Under the pieces are notes generated by a model, which worked only from the letters and a program-made list of their open reading frames with translations, searched no databases and had not been told where the DNA came from. The translations under genes and the position numbers were made by a program. Positions 56,671-64,000 of a stretch of DNA of 64,000 nt are shown piece after piece. Source of the stretch: an uncultured SAR86 cluster bacterium (GTDB lineage: Bacteria > Pseudomonadota > Gammaproteobacteria > Magnimaribacterales > D2472); the NCBI GenBank assembly GCA_902594515.1, contig CACJML010000001.1:292645-356644 (forward strand). Direction: 5' to 3'. Each line of letters opens with the position of its first letter. Within the stretch, counting starts at the first letter, position 1.

Positions 56671-57134
56671 AGGTTTTTTACAGATTCCAGGACTTCATCA
56701 ACATGACCTTTAACTTTGACCGATCTCCATTCTCTTACAACTTTCCCTTTTTCATTGATAAGAAAGGTGCTCCTATCAACTCCCAAATATTCACGCCCAT
56801 ACATTGATTTCATTTTCATTACATCAAAGGCTTTGCAAACCTTTTCATCAGGATCTGACAATAACTCAAATGGAAAAGACTGCTTTGCTTTAAAGTTTTC
56901 GTGAGATTTGATTGAATCTCTTGATACTCCCAATATTTCCGTATTAAATTTTTTGAATTTTTTATAGTTATCTCTAAAATCCTGACCTTCTGTAGTGCAT
57001 CCTGGCGTACTGTCTTTTGGATAGAAATAAATTACTAAATTTTTATTTTTAAAATCAGCATTACTAATTTCTTTTTCGCCGGTTGCATAAGCTTTAAATT
57101 TTGGCATCTTTTTACCAGTTAAATTCTTTGACAT
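56667..57134 (-). CDS. bcp: Thiol peroxidase Bcp (PrxQ type)
   Basis: Peroxiredoxin that reduces hydrogen and organic peroxides. It has 155 residues. The peroxidatic cysteine is Cys46 in FYPKDSTPGCTTEG. The resolving cysteine that E. coli Bcp has five residues later is absent; the only other cysteine is Cys100, so it is either the alpha3-resolving type of PrxQ or a 1-Cys enzyme. It is divergent from dapA by 49 bases. Confidence 0.95.
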   Translation of the reverse strand: MSKNLTGKKMPKFKAYATGEKEISNADFKNKNLVIYFYPKDSTPGCTTEGQDFRDNYKKFKKFNTEILGVSRDSIKSHENFKAKQSFPFELLSDPDEKVCKAFDVMKMKSMYGREYLGVDRSTFLINEKGKVVREWRSVKVKGHVDEVLESVKNL

Positions 57135-57183
57135 GGTTAAGTCCTTTATAATGATTTCTTATTTTTTACTGAAATGATTAATC

Positions 57184-58074
57184 ATGCAAGAATTAAAAGG
57201 TAGTTTTGTAGCACTTGTAACTCCTATGAAAAGTAATGGTGAGATTGACTTTCCTGCATTGAAGCAACTGGTAGACTGGCACATTGAGAGTGGTACTCAT
57301 GGCATTGTATCCGTTGGCACTACTGGTGAATCATCAACACTTAATTTTAATGATCATGTAAAAGTCTTAGAAAAAACTATTAATTACATCGATAATAAAA
57401 TAGTTGCAATCGCGGGAACTGGAGCTAACTCCACTGATGAAGCAATCGAGCTTAGCAAGGCTGCAACCTTAATTGGGTATGAGTTTGCTCTTTCGGTTAC
57501 GCCTTATTATAACAAGCCTAGCCAGCAGGGCCTAGAAGCTCATTTCATAAAAATTGCTGATAGTGCAGATATTAAAAATATTCTATATAACGTTCCCTCA
57601 AGAACCGCATGTGATTTAAAGCCTGCTACAGTAAATAAACTTATTCATCATGAAAATATTGTTGGAATAAAAGAAGCAGTGGATGATCCAAAAAGATACA
57701 AAGTTTTAATTGAAATGGCAAAAAATTCTTCAAAATCCTTTTATGTCTTATCTGGAGATGATCCTACTTTTTTTGATTTTATGAAAAGTGGTGGCGATGG
57801 GGTAATCTCAGTTGCAGCTAATATTATTCCATCCCAAGTTGCCAACATCGCAATTACCTTGCTTGGTGGTAACCACAAAGATGCCGAAGAAGTAAATCAA
57901 AGATATAAAAAACTTTTTGAACTTTTATTTATTGAATCTAATCCAATACCAGTAAAGTGGATGTTAAAAAAAATGCTTAAGATTGATAACGGGATAAGGC
58001 TTCCGCTAACAACTTTACAGAAAAAAAATCATGCCTCTATTGAAGACGAGATGTTAAAATTAGATTTATTATGA
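57184..58074 (+). CDS. dapA: 4-hydroxy-tetrahydrodipicolinate synthase DapA
   Basis: Condenses pyruvate with aspartate semialdehyde, the first step towards diaminopimelate and lysine. It has 296 residues. Motifs: GSFVALVTPMKSNGEID, GTTGESSTL, the catalytic tyrosine in YNVPSRTACDL, and the Schiff-base lysine in GIKEAVDD. It overlaps bamC by 4 bases, the standard dapA-bamC pair. Confidence 0.98.
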   Translation: MQELKGSFVALVTPMKSNGEIDFPALKQLVDWHIESGTHGIVSVGTTGESSTLNFNDHVKVLEKTINYIDNKIVAIAGTGANSTDEAIELSKAATLIGYEFALSVTPYYNKPSQQGLEAHFIKIADSADIKNILYNVPSRTACDLKPATVNKLIHHENIVGIKEAVDDPKRYKVLIEMAKNSSKSFYVLSGDDPTFFDFMKSGGDGVISVAANIIPSQVANIAITLLGGNHKDAEEVNQRYKKLFELLFIESNPIPVKWMLKKMLKIDNGIRLPLTTLQKKNHASIEDEMLKLDLL

Positions 58075-59057
58075 AATTTTTATTAACCCTAGTTGTAACA
58101 ACTTTTATTTCAAGTTGTGCTTTCTTGGGGGGAGATGAAGGCTTAATACCAAATAATAGCAAAGATTTTTTCGATGAAACTTTGAGTGAAGATATTGTTT
58201 ATCAGGATGGTATTGCTATTGGTAAAGATGACCATTATCCGGTTTTGCAAAATACTAATTTTCAAAAGGATCCAATTGATATACCTAAGCCAAGACAAAT
58301 ATTTTCTTCAGGTCAAACAAGAGCTGTTCAATTAAGAAGGCTAGGTCAACTGCTTTGGGTGTATGTAGAAGCACTTCCGTCAACTTCATGGCCAATTACT
58401 AAGGCTTACTTTGAGACATCCGATTATAAGATATTAAGCTCTAACCCTTTATCGGGGGAGTTAATTCTGGAGTATTCCAATAATGCTGACATGAAGGTGC
58501 TTATTGAACATGGAATAAAAGAAGCATCTACGGAAATATTTATTTCTTTCTTAACTCAAGATGGAAATTTTCTAGAAACTAATTCTGAACTAGAAATTAC
58601 CCAAGGAATTTTAAAGGATCTAGTTAATTTTATGGCAGATTCTGTAGACTCATTTTCAGGAACATCGCTTGCTGCGCAGGCTCTGAATGATAAAAAGAAG
58701 ACAAGAATATTTAATTTAGATGATAGAACAATCATAGAGTTAGATTTAGGTTTTGATAGGGCTTGGTCTGCGGTTAGCAGAGCCTTGGATGAAGGAAAGA
58801 TTCAAGTTAATGATAGAGACCGAGAGGAAGGTTTCTTCTTGGTTAGTTTTGAAGAAAAAAACGAGGATGATGGCTGGTTTTCATTTTTAAATTTTCAAGA
58901 TGATACAAGTCCAGGCCTTGCATTAGGATCAGATGCTGATTTCAAAATCATTGTTTCAACTGAGGATTCTTCAACTAAAATAAGGGCTGAGGTAATAAAT
59001 TCTTCGGCTGGTGACGCTGAATCACTATTATCTAAAATTAATGAACTACTGAGTTGA
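58071..59057 (+). CDS. bamC: Outer membrane assembly lipoprotein BamC (NlpB)
   Basis: Accessory lipoprotein of the beta-barrel assembly machine. It has 328 residues: a lipobox at FISSC, an unstructured start that contains the conserved DHYPVLQ region and then two helix-grip domains (about 70-180 and 215-328). Identification rests on architecture and its place between dapA and purC. Confidence 0.88.
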   Translation: MKFLLTLVVTTFISSCAFLGGDEGLIPNNSKDFFDETLSEDIVYQDGIAIGKDDHYPVLQNTNFQKDPIDIPKPRQIFSSGQTRAVQLRRLGQLLWVYVEALPSTSWPITKAYFETSDYKILSSNPLSGELILEYSNNADMKVLIEHGIKEASTEIFISFLTQDGNFLETNSELEITQGILKDLVNFMADSVDSFSGTSLAAQALNDKKKTRIFNLDDRTIIELDLGFDRAWSAVSRALDEGKIQVNDRDREEGFFLVSFEEKNEDDGWFSFLNFQDDTSPGLALGSDADFKIIVSTEDSSTKIRAEVINSSAGDAESLLSKINELLS

Positions 59058-59060
59058 GTT

Positions 59061-59780
59061 ATGAAAAAAATTAATCAGATTACATCAGGCAAAGCAAAAT
59101 CACTCTACACAACCAGTGATAGCAATTTTTTGGTAATGGAGTTCAGGGATGATACCTCAGCTTTTGATGGTAAGAAAACAGCTGCATTAGAGAATAAAGG
59201 TAAAGTAAATAACCAATTTAATGCATTCATAATGGAGTATCTTGCAACCCAAAACATTGATACGCATTTTGTAAAACTGCTTAGTAATACTGAGTCGCTT
59301 GTTAAGAATCTTGAAATGTATCCAATCGAATGTGTAGTAAGAAATAGAGCAACCGGTTCGTTATGTAGAAGACTAGGAATAGAGGATGGCTTGATTCTAG
59401 AAACTCCCTTATTCGAATTTTTTTTAAAAGATGATGATCTTGGTGATCCTCTTATCAATGATAATCATATTATTTCATTTGGCTGGGCAAATAGAGAAGA
59501 TTTAAGTGTCATGCAATCAATGACCCTTAAAGTGAATGATTTATTGGTTGATTTTTTTGCTAAAGCAAACCTATTACTGATTGATTTCAAATTAGAGTTT
59601 GGAAAACATGACGGAAAAATTGTCCTCGGAGATGAGTTTACTCCTGATGGGTGTCGCCTTTGGGATAAAGACACCCTTACAAAAATGGATAAAGATAGGT
59701 TCAGGCAAGATTTAGGAGATGTTATTGAAACTTATGGAGAAGTAGCAGATCGTCTTGGCATGCAAATTAAACTTGACTAA
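59061..59780 (+). CDS. purC: SAICAR synthetase PurC
   Basis: Purine biosynthesis enzyme joining aspartate to CAIR. It has 239 residues, normal length for the bacterial form. Motifs: GKAKSLYTTSDSNFLVMEFRDDTSAFDGKK, YPIECVVRNRATGS, LLIDFKLEFGKHDGKIVLGDEFTPDGCRLWDKDT. The last codons overlap the IscR operator of the next gene. Confidence 0.97.
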   Translation: MKKINQITSGKAKSLYTTSDSNFLVMEFRDDTSAFDGKKTAALENKGKVNNQFNAFIMEYLATQNIDTHFVKLLSNTESLVKNLEMYPIECVVRNRATGSLCRRLGIEDGLILETPLFEFFLKDDDLGDPLINDNHIISFGWANREDLSVMQSMTLKVNDLLVDFFAKANLLLIDFKLEFGKHDGKIVLGDEFTPDGCRLWDKDTLTKMDKDRFRQDLGDVIETYGEVADRLGMQIKLD

Positions 59781-59793
59781 ATTAGTCAAGTAT
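59769..59793 (+). promoter_or_regulatory. Type 1 IscR operator
   Basis: The palindrome CTTGACTAAATTAGTCAAG (59772-59790) has the core YYGACT-N5-AGTCRR and continues to TAT on the right and AAA on the left, where the E. coli type 1 IscR site has TAT and ATA. It thus matches the consensus at all but one defined position. It lies over the likely -35 and spacer of the isc promoter and covers the end of purC, fitting autorepression by [2Fe-2S]-IscR. Confidence 0.9.
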
Positions 59794-59800
59794 TCATAAT
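59773..59800 (+). promoter_or_regulatory. Probable isc operon promoter
   Basis: TTGACT (59773-59778), 16 bases, CATAAT (59795-59800). The start would be about 59807, at the iscR GTG itself, with no ribosome site visible, so the message may be leaderless. The -35 box is inside the IscR palindrome. Confidence 0.6.
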
Positions 59801-59806
59801 ACTCTC

Positions 59807-60244
59807 GTGAAACTAACTACTAAAAGCAGGTATGCTATTAATGCACTTGCAGAACTATTTATCTATTCTAGCGACAATCCCGTTCGCTTAAAGGATATTT
59901 CAGACAAACAAAATATTGAGCTTACCTATCTTGAGCAAATTTTCAGAAAATTAAGATTAGCAGGCATTGTTAAAAGCATAAGGGGTAGGAATGGTGGTTA
60001 TGTTTATGCTTCTGATCCATCCAAAATTTCAATTAAGCAAGTAATGGATGCCGTTGAAGAGGATCTAGATGCAACCAACTGCGCTGGGGCTTCATCATGT
60101 TTTGAAGGAAAGCAATGTTCTTCTCACAAGCTTTGGGATGAACTTAATAATGTTGTAGATGCATATTTAAGCAAAATTTTTATTAATGAGCTTGCTGATT
60201 CACAAGATCGTACCCATATATTCCTTAAGGAAATAAATTCATGA
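59807..60244 (+). CDS. iscR: Iron-sulfur cluster assembly regulator IscR
   Basis: Rrf2-family repressor that senses [2Fe-2S] status and controls the isc genes. It has 145 residues from a GTG start. The winged helix start [18 protein letters not shown] and the recognition region [26 protein letters not shown] are clear. The cluster ligands are three cysteines in [17 protein letters not shown], plus the histidine. It overlaps iscS by 4 bases. Confidence 0.97.
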   Translation: MKLTTKSRYAINALAELFIYSSDNPVRLKDISDKQNIELTYLEQIFRKLRLAGIVKSIRGRNGGYVYASDPSKISIKQVMDAVEEDLDATNCAGASSCFEGKQCSSHKLWDELNNVVDAYLSKIFINELADSQDRTHIFLKEINS

Positions 60245-61461
60245 GTAAGAATATACAGCTACCTATTTATCTTGATTATGCTTCCACTACACCGGTGGAT
60301 CCTAGAGTTGCAGAAAAGATTTCTTCTCATCTTAAAATGGATGGTGTCTTTGGAAACCCAGCTTCCCGTTCCCACAAATATGGATGGAAGGCTGAAGAGG
60401 CTGTAGAAGAAGCCCGATCACATGTCGCAAACTTGGTCAATTGTGATCCACGAGAGATTGTTTGGACCTCTGGTGCAACTGAAGCTGATAACCTAGCAAT
60501 AAAGGGAGTAGCTAATTTCTATAACAGCAAGGGTAAACACATTATTACATCAAAAATTGAGCACAAGGCTGTCCTTGATCCCTGCAGGCAGTTAGAACGA
60601 GATGGTTTTGAAGTTACATATTTGGATCCTGATGCAGGCGGGTGCATAACACTTGATTCAATTAAGGCCGCGGTAAGAGAAGACACAATTTTAATATCAA
60701 TTATGCATTTAAATAACGAGCTTGGAACGCTAAATGATATTGAAGCTATTGGAAGTTTTGCTCGTTCAAAAAAAATATTTTTTCATGTAGATGCGGCACA
60801 GAGTACAGGAAAAGTTGACATAGATTTATCTAAACTTTGTGTAGATCTCATGTCATTCAGTGCTCATAAAACTTATGGCCCAAAAGGTATAGGCGCTCTT
60901 TATGTAAGCAGAAAACCAAGAGTAAGAATCGAAGCTCAGATACATGGCGGTGGTCATGAGAGGGGAATGCGATCTGGAACACTGCCTACTCATCAAATCG
61001 TAGGTATGGGAGAGGCTTTTAGGCTGGCAAAAGAAGAAATGCAGGCAGATCGCCAACATGTTGCACAATTACATCAAAGATTTTTAAATGGTGTTGATGG
61101 CATTGAAGAAATCTATGTAAATGGTGATTTAGATCGAAAGGTACCAAACATAATAAATATTAGTTTTGCCTATGTTGAAGGAGAGTCATTGATAATGGCG
61201 TTAAAAGATGTAGCCGTGTCATCCGGTTCCGCATGTACTTCTGCAAGCCTTGAACCCTCATATGTCTTAAGAGCGCTTGGTAGAAAAGATGAGTTAGCCC
61301 ATAGCTCAATTAGGTTTTCATTTGGAAGGTTTACTTCCAATGAGGATGTAGATCATACTCTTTCAATTCTTTCTCATGCAGTGGAAAGGCTTAGAGAGCT
61401 TTCACCGTTATGGGAAATGCACTTAGACGGAGTCGATCTAGATAAAGTTGAATGGAATTAA
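60241..61461 (+). CDS. iscS: Cysteine desulfurase IscS
   Basis: PLP enzyme that supplies sulfur for iron-sulfur clusters and thio-modified tRNA. It has 406 residues. The PLP lysine is in [12 protein letters not shown], and the persulfide-forming cysteine loop is [21 protein letters not shown]. The usual C-terminal end [19 protein letters not shown] is complete. iscU follows after 14 bases with a TTAGGAG ribosome site. Confidence 0.98.
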   Translation: MSKNIQLPIYLDYASTTPVDPRVAEKISSHLKMDGVFGNPASRSHKYGWKAEEAVEEARSHVANLVNCDPREIVWTSGATEADNLAIKGVANFYNSKGKHIITSKIEHKAVLDPCRQLERDGFEVTYLDPDAGGCITLDSIKAAVREDTILISIMHLNNELGTLNDIEAIGSFARSKKIFFHVDAAQSTGKVDIDLSKLCVDLMSFSAHKTYGPKGIGALYVSRKPRVRIEAQIHGGGHERGMRSGTLPTHQIVGMGEAFRLAKEEMQADRQHVAQLHQRFLNGVDGIEEIYVNGDLDRKVPNIINISFAYVEGESLIMALKDVAVSSGSACTSASLEPSYVLRALGRKDELAHSSIRFSFGRFTSNEDVDHTLSILSHAVERLRELSPLWEMHLDGVDLDKVEWN

Positions 61462-61475
61462 TTTAGGAGCAAGTA

Positions 61476-61880
61476 ATGGCTTATAGTAAAAAAGTTGTTG
61501 AAAAATTTGAGAACACACTGAATGAACCTAAAAAGTTTAATGTAGGTAGATTTAATCCATCCGATTTAGATGTGGGTACTGGAATGGTTGGAGCACCTGC
61601 GTGCGGAGACGTTATGAAGCTTCAGATTAAATGTGAACCCAAAGGTAATTCACATGTAATAAAAGATGTTAAATTTAAAACTTATGGTTGCGGCTCTGCG
61701 ATTGCATCATCAAGTGAGTTGGTTGAGATGTTGATTGGCAAAACACTTGAAGAGGCTAAAGAGATAAAAAATAAAGATATAGCTAATGCATTAGAACTGC
61801 CGCCAATTAAGATTCATTGTTCCGTACTAGCTGAAGATTCAATCAAACAAGCCATTGATGATTATGAAGCAAAGCAGTGA
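61476..61880 (+). CDS. iscU: Iron-sulfur scaffold IscU
   Basis: Scaffold on which [2Fe-2S] clusters are built. It has 134 residues. Three cluster cysteines are in GAPACGDVM, TYGCGSAIAS and KIHCSVLAEDS. The HscA-binding motif LPPVK reads LPPIK here, only conservatively changed, though hscA is not in the operon. A small insertion (NEPKKF) lies near residue 16. Confidence 0.97.
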   Translation: MAYSKKVVEKFENTLNEPKKFNVGRFNPSDLDVGTGMVGAPACGDVMKLQIKCEPKGNSHVIKDVKFKTYGCGSAIASSSELVEMLIGKTLEEAKEIKNKDIANALELPPIKIHCSVLAEDSIKQAIDDYEAKQ

Positions 61881-62229
61881 AACTCTAAATAAGATTAACC
61901 CAAACTCTCTTCAATTTTCTGAAAAAGCAATAAATCACTTTAAATCTCAATTGCTTGGGAAAACAGATGCTTCATTTATAAGAATCGGTGTCAGGGAAGC
62001 AGGTTGTTCTGGCTATGAATATTTTTTTGAATTCGAAGACATTTTGCATGCTAAAGACACTGAATTTGCATTCGATCATTGTAGAATTATTGTTGATGAA
62101 ACAAGCCTTAATTTCATGAAAGGTAGCTTAGTAGAGTATTCAGAGGAAGGTTTAAATAAAGGAATTACTTTTAAAAATCCAAATGCTAAGGCAGTTTGCG
62201 GATGCGGTGAAAGCTTCACTTTAGAATAA
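61864..62229 (+). CDS. iscA: A-type iron-sulfur carrier IscA
   Basis: Carrier or iron donor in cluster assembly. It has about 121 residues. The three cysteines are in REAGCSGYEY and AVCGCGESF. I use the ATG at 61864; ATG at 61858 and TTG at 61855 are also in frame. All lie within the end of iscU, so the genes overlap by 17-26 bases. hscB and hscA, normally next, are missing; fdx follows after 5 bases. Confidence 0.95.
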   Translation: MKQSSETLNKINPNSLQFSEKAINHFKSQLLGKTDASFIRIGVREAGCSGYEYFFEFEDILHAKDTEFAFDHCRIIVDETSLNFMKGSLVEYSEEGLNKGITFKNPNAKAVCGCGESFTLE

Positions 62230-62234
62230 ACCTT

Positions 62235-62573
62235 ATGGCAAAAATTAAGCTTCTTCCTCATCATGAGATTTGTCCACAGGGAGCAACATTTGAGACTCAA
62301 GCGGATGAATCAATCTGTGAAGCTGCCCTTAGAAATAATATTAAAATAGAGCATGCTTGCGAAATGTCTTGTGCATGTACAACGTGTCATATAATTGTCA
62401 GAGAGGGTTTCGATCTTTTAAAGGAAGCTACAGACGAAGAGGAAGATTTATTAGACAAAGCTTGGGGCTTAGAGCCTGATTCAAGATTAAGCTGTCAAAC
62501 AATCCCTGAGGAAGGTGAATTTACAGTTGAACTGCCAAAATATACTATCAATCAAGTTTCAGAGGACCATTAA
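62235..62573 (+). CDS. fdx: [2Fe-2S] ferredoxin of the isc operon
   Basis: Adrenodoxin-type ferredoxin that provides electrons for cluster assembly. It has 112 residues. Four cluster cysteines are in HACEMSCACTTCHII and the downstream SRLSCQT. It lies between iscA and iscX. Confidence 0.97.
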   Translation: MAKIKLLPHHEICPQGATFETQADESICEAALRNNIKIEHACEMSCACTTCHIIVREGFDLLKEATDEEEDLLDKAWGLEPDSRLSCQTIPEEGEFTVELPKYTINQVSEDH

Positions 62574-62575
62574 AG

Positions 62576-62776
62576 ATGCAATATGAATGGTCAAACATTA
62601 ATGACATTGCAATCGAATTATCTGAAAAATTTCCTGATGTTGATCCTCAATGGATTAGTTTTCCTGACTTACATAAAAAAATTACTGAGTTAGATAATTT
62701 TATTGGAGATCCCAATAAGTCTAATGAAAAAATTTTAGAAGCAATTCAGCAAAGCTGGATAGATGAATTTATCTAA
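62576..62776 (+). CDS. iscX: Iron-sulfur assembly regulator IscX
   Basis: Small acidic protein (66 residues) that binds IscS and iron and tunes desulfurase activity. Family start YEWSNINDIAIELSEKFPDVDP and the end LEAIQQSWIDEF are clear. It follows fdx by 2 bases and closes the isc set. Confidence 0.95.
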   Translation: MQYEWSNINDIAIELSEKFPDVDPQWISFPDLHKKITELDNFIGDPNKSNEKILEAIQQSWIDEFI

Positions 62777-62782
62777 GTCACA

Positions 62783-62788
62783 TATAAT
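62783..62788 (+). promoter_or_regulatory. Probable -10 element of ndk
   Basis: A consensus TATAAT in the 38-base gap after iscX, 26 bases before the ndk ATG and upstream of its CGGAGA ribosome site. No clear -35 is seen, so ndk may have its own weak promoter besides isc read-through. Confidence 0.4.
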
Positions 62789-62814
62789 ACGTTTTCTTTT
62801 ACGGAGATACTCTA

Positions 62815-63237
62815 ATGGCTATTGAGCGCACACTATCAATCATTAAACCTGATGCAACTTCTAGAAATATTATCGGAAAAATAATAAGCAGGTTCGAAGA
62901 CAATAACTTAAAAGTTGTTGCTGCTAAACTACTTCAGTTAGATCAAGCAAAAGCAGGCGGCTTTTATGCAGAGCATGATGGAAAACCATTTTTTCATAAC
63001 CTAATTGAATATATGACATCGGCTCCTGTTCTCGTTCAAGTTTTGGAGGGTGAATCAGCTATAGCCAAAAACAGAGAGTTGATGGGAGCAACCAATCCTC
63101 AAGATGCCGCTCCTGGAACAATTAGAGCAGATTTTGCAGAATCTATAGATGCTAATGCTGTTCATGGATCAGACTCTGAATCTAGTGCAGTACGGGAGAT
63201 AAATTATTTCTTCGAGCCCGAAGAAATTGTTAGTTGA
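62815..63237 (+). CDS. ndk: Nucleoside diphosphate kinase
   Basis: Balances nucleoside triphosphate pools by phosphate exchange through a histidine. It has 140 residues. The start [14 protein letters not shown] and the active site NAVHGSDS are intact. The order isc-ndk-rlmN matches Pseudomonas. It overlaps rlmN by 4 bases. Confidence 0.98.
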   Translation: MAIERTLSIIKPDATSRNIIGKIISRFEDNNLKVVAAKLLQLDQAKAGGFYAEHDGKPFFHNLIEYMTSAPVLVQVLEGESAIAKNRELMGATNPQDAAPGTIRADFAESIDANAVHGSDSESSAVREINYFFEPEEIVS

Positions 63238-64000
63238 ATACCTCTAAAAAAATAAATTTACTTGGACTAACTCAGAGAGAGTTGGAAGAATTTTTTGTTG
63301 ACCTTGGAGAGCCTAAATTTCGTGCTGTTCAAACTCTCAAGTGGATTCATAAACATGGGTGTTTAGACTTTGGTCAAATGAGCGATCTAAGTGAGGAACT
63401 TAGAAAAAAACTTCACAATATTGCTTTCCTAAGGCCACCATTAATCCATCATCAAATGAAATCAAAAGATGGAACAATAAAATATTTAATTCAAATTGAA
63501 TCTGGCTCAATTGTAGAAATGGTTCGCATCCCCTCAGACAATCGACAAACCTTATGTATTTCCTCTCAGGCTGGATGTGCATTACAGTGCTCTTTTTGTG
63601 CAACTGGCGCCCAAGGTTTTGAGGTTAATTTAAGTGCTAGTGAGATCATAGGCCAGCTATGGCTAGCTAGTTTTCATGACGAAAAATTGCCACCAATTAC
63701 GAATATAGTTTTTATGGGAATGGGTGAGCCCTTATTAAATGTCAAACCAGTTTTAAATAGTATCGATTTGATGCTTAATACCAATGCCTATGGCATTTCA
63801 AAACGCAAAATCACCTTAAGCACCTCTGGTATTGCTCCCGAGATAGAGTCACTACCTGATAAAACTGATGTTTCTTTGGCTCTATCTTTGCATGCACCTA
63901 ATAATACACTTCGTGATGAACTAGTACCTATTAACAAAAAATACCCGCTTGAAATGCTGATGGAGTCATGTAAAAAATACCTTTCATATTTTGGAAAAAG
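63234..64000 (+). CDS. rlmN: 23S rRNA/tRNA adenine-C2 methyltransferase RlmN (partial)
   Basis: Radical SAM enzyme that methylates A2503 of 23S rRNA and A37 of some tRNAs. About 255 residues are visible, from a TTG start that overlaps the ndk stop (TTGA). The radical SAM motif CALQCSFC, the preceding [28 protein letters not shown] and LSLHAPN are present. The C-terminus with the methyl-carrying cysteine is beyond the window. Confidence 0.96.
   Translation, partial: MNTSKKINLLGLTQRELEEFFVDLGEPKFRAVQTLKWIHKHGCLDFGQMSDLSEELRKKLHNIAFLRPPLIHHQMKSKDGTIKYLIQIESGSIVEMVRIPSDNRQTLCISSQAGCALQCSFCATGAQGFEVNLSASEIIGQLWLASFHDEKLPPITNIVFMGMGEPLLNVKPVLNSIDLMLNTNAYGISKRKITLSTSGIAPEIESLPDKTDVSLALSLHAPNNTLRDELVPINKKYPLEMLMESCKKYLSYFGK

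Noticed and set aside
57128..57152. TTGACA (57128) and TATAAT (57147) before dapA
   Set aside because: Both hexamers are perfect but only 13 bases apart, too short for a normal sigma-70 promoter, and TTGACA lies inside bcp. At best the TATAAT works with another -35.
59105..59458. Minus-strand open frame of 117 codons inside purC
   Set aside because: It lies entirely antisense to conserved PurC sequence and shows no family features.
59775..59793. The iscR palindrome as a purC terminator
   Set aside because: It is a near-perfect IscR operator by sequence and is not followed by a T-run; the operator reading explains it better.

Overview
The window is AT-rich, almost fully coding DNA from a streamlined gammaproteobacterium, most likely a marine genome-reduced lineage of the SAR86 type. 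That assignment is an inference from gene content, AT richness and compaction; no rRNA is present to test it. Gene order follows the conserved blocks of Pseudomonas and other gammaproteobacteria, but many genes usually found inside those blocks are missing at their expected places. There is no prophage, insertion sequence, CRISPR array or genomic island.

Layout: (1) 1-4117, envelope genes: lptB-lptA-kdsD on the minus strand, divergent from mlaC-ibaG-murA. (2) 4110-12197, degS, zapE, rplM-rpsI, the cytochrome bc1 operon petABC, sspA, a short lpoA and rsmI. (3) 12224-28346, RNase P RNA followed by a complete division and cell wall cluster (mraZ to ftsA). Here ftsZ lies directly after mraZ instead of after ftsA, and four MraZ-like 10-bp repeats precede mraZ. 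(4) 28333-33107, rpsF-rpsR-rplI-dnaB-alr and a diiron ferritin-like oxidase. (5) 33168-42512, pyrG-kdsA-eno-ftsB-ispDF-surE-pcm-DUF368-nlpD, fdxA, and recA under a perfect LexA box; rpoS and mutS are missing from this block. (6) 42572-52760, a thiolase, a ProRS without its editing domain, an FmdB zinc ribbon protein, aspS-yebC, a PD-(D/E)XK nuclease where ruvCAB is expected, then ybgC-tolQRAB-pal-cpoB. (7) 52789-59780, tRNA-Lys, an ATP/ADP-translocase-like carrier, bepA, perM, bcp, dapA-bamC-purC. (8) 59769-64000, iscRSUA-fdx-iscX-ndk-rlmN with a near-perfect type 1 IscR site and without hscBA.

Together the genes cover peptidoglycan precursor synthesis and division, lipopolysaccharide transport, outer membrane maintenance (Tol-Pal, BamC, BepA, MlaC), respiration, translation, DNA repair and iron-sulfur assembly. 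The most interesting observation is the small phage-type resolvase-like nuclease exactly at the ruvC position. Next come the relocated ftsZ, the preserved DNA-level regulatory sites (MraZ, LexA, IscR) in an otherwise stripped genome, and extreme compaction: all six convergent gene pairs abut or overlap, and several genes look leaderless.
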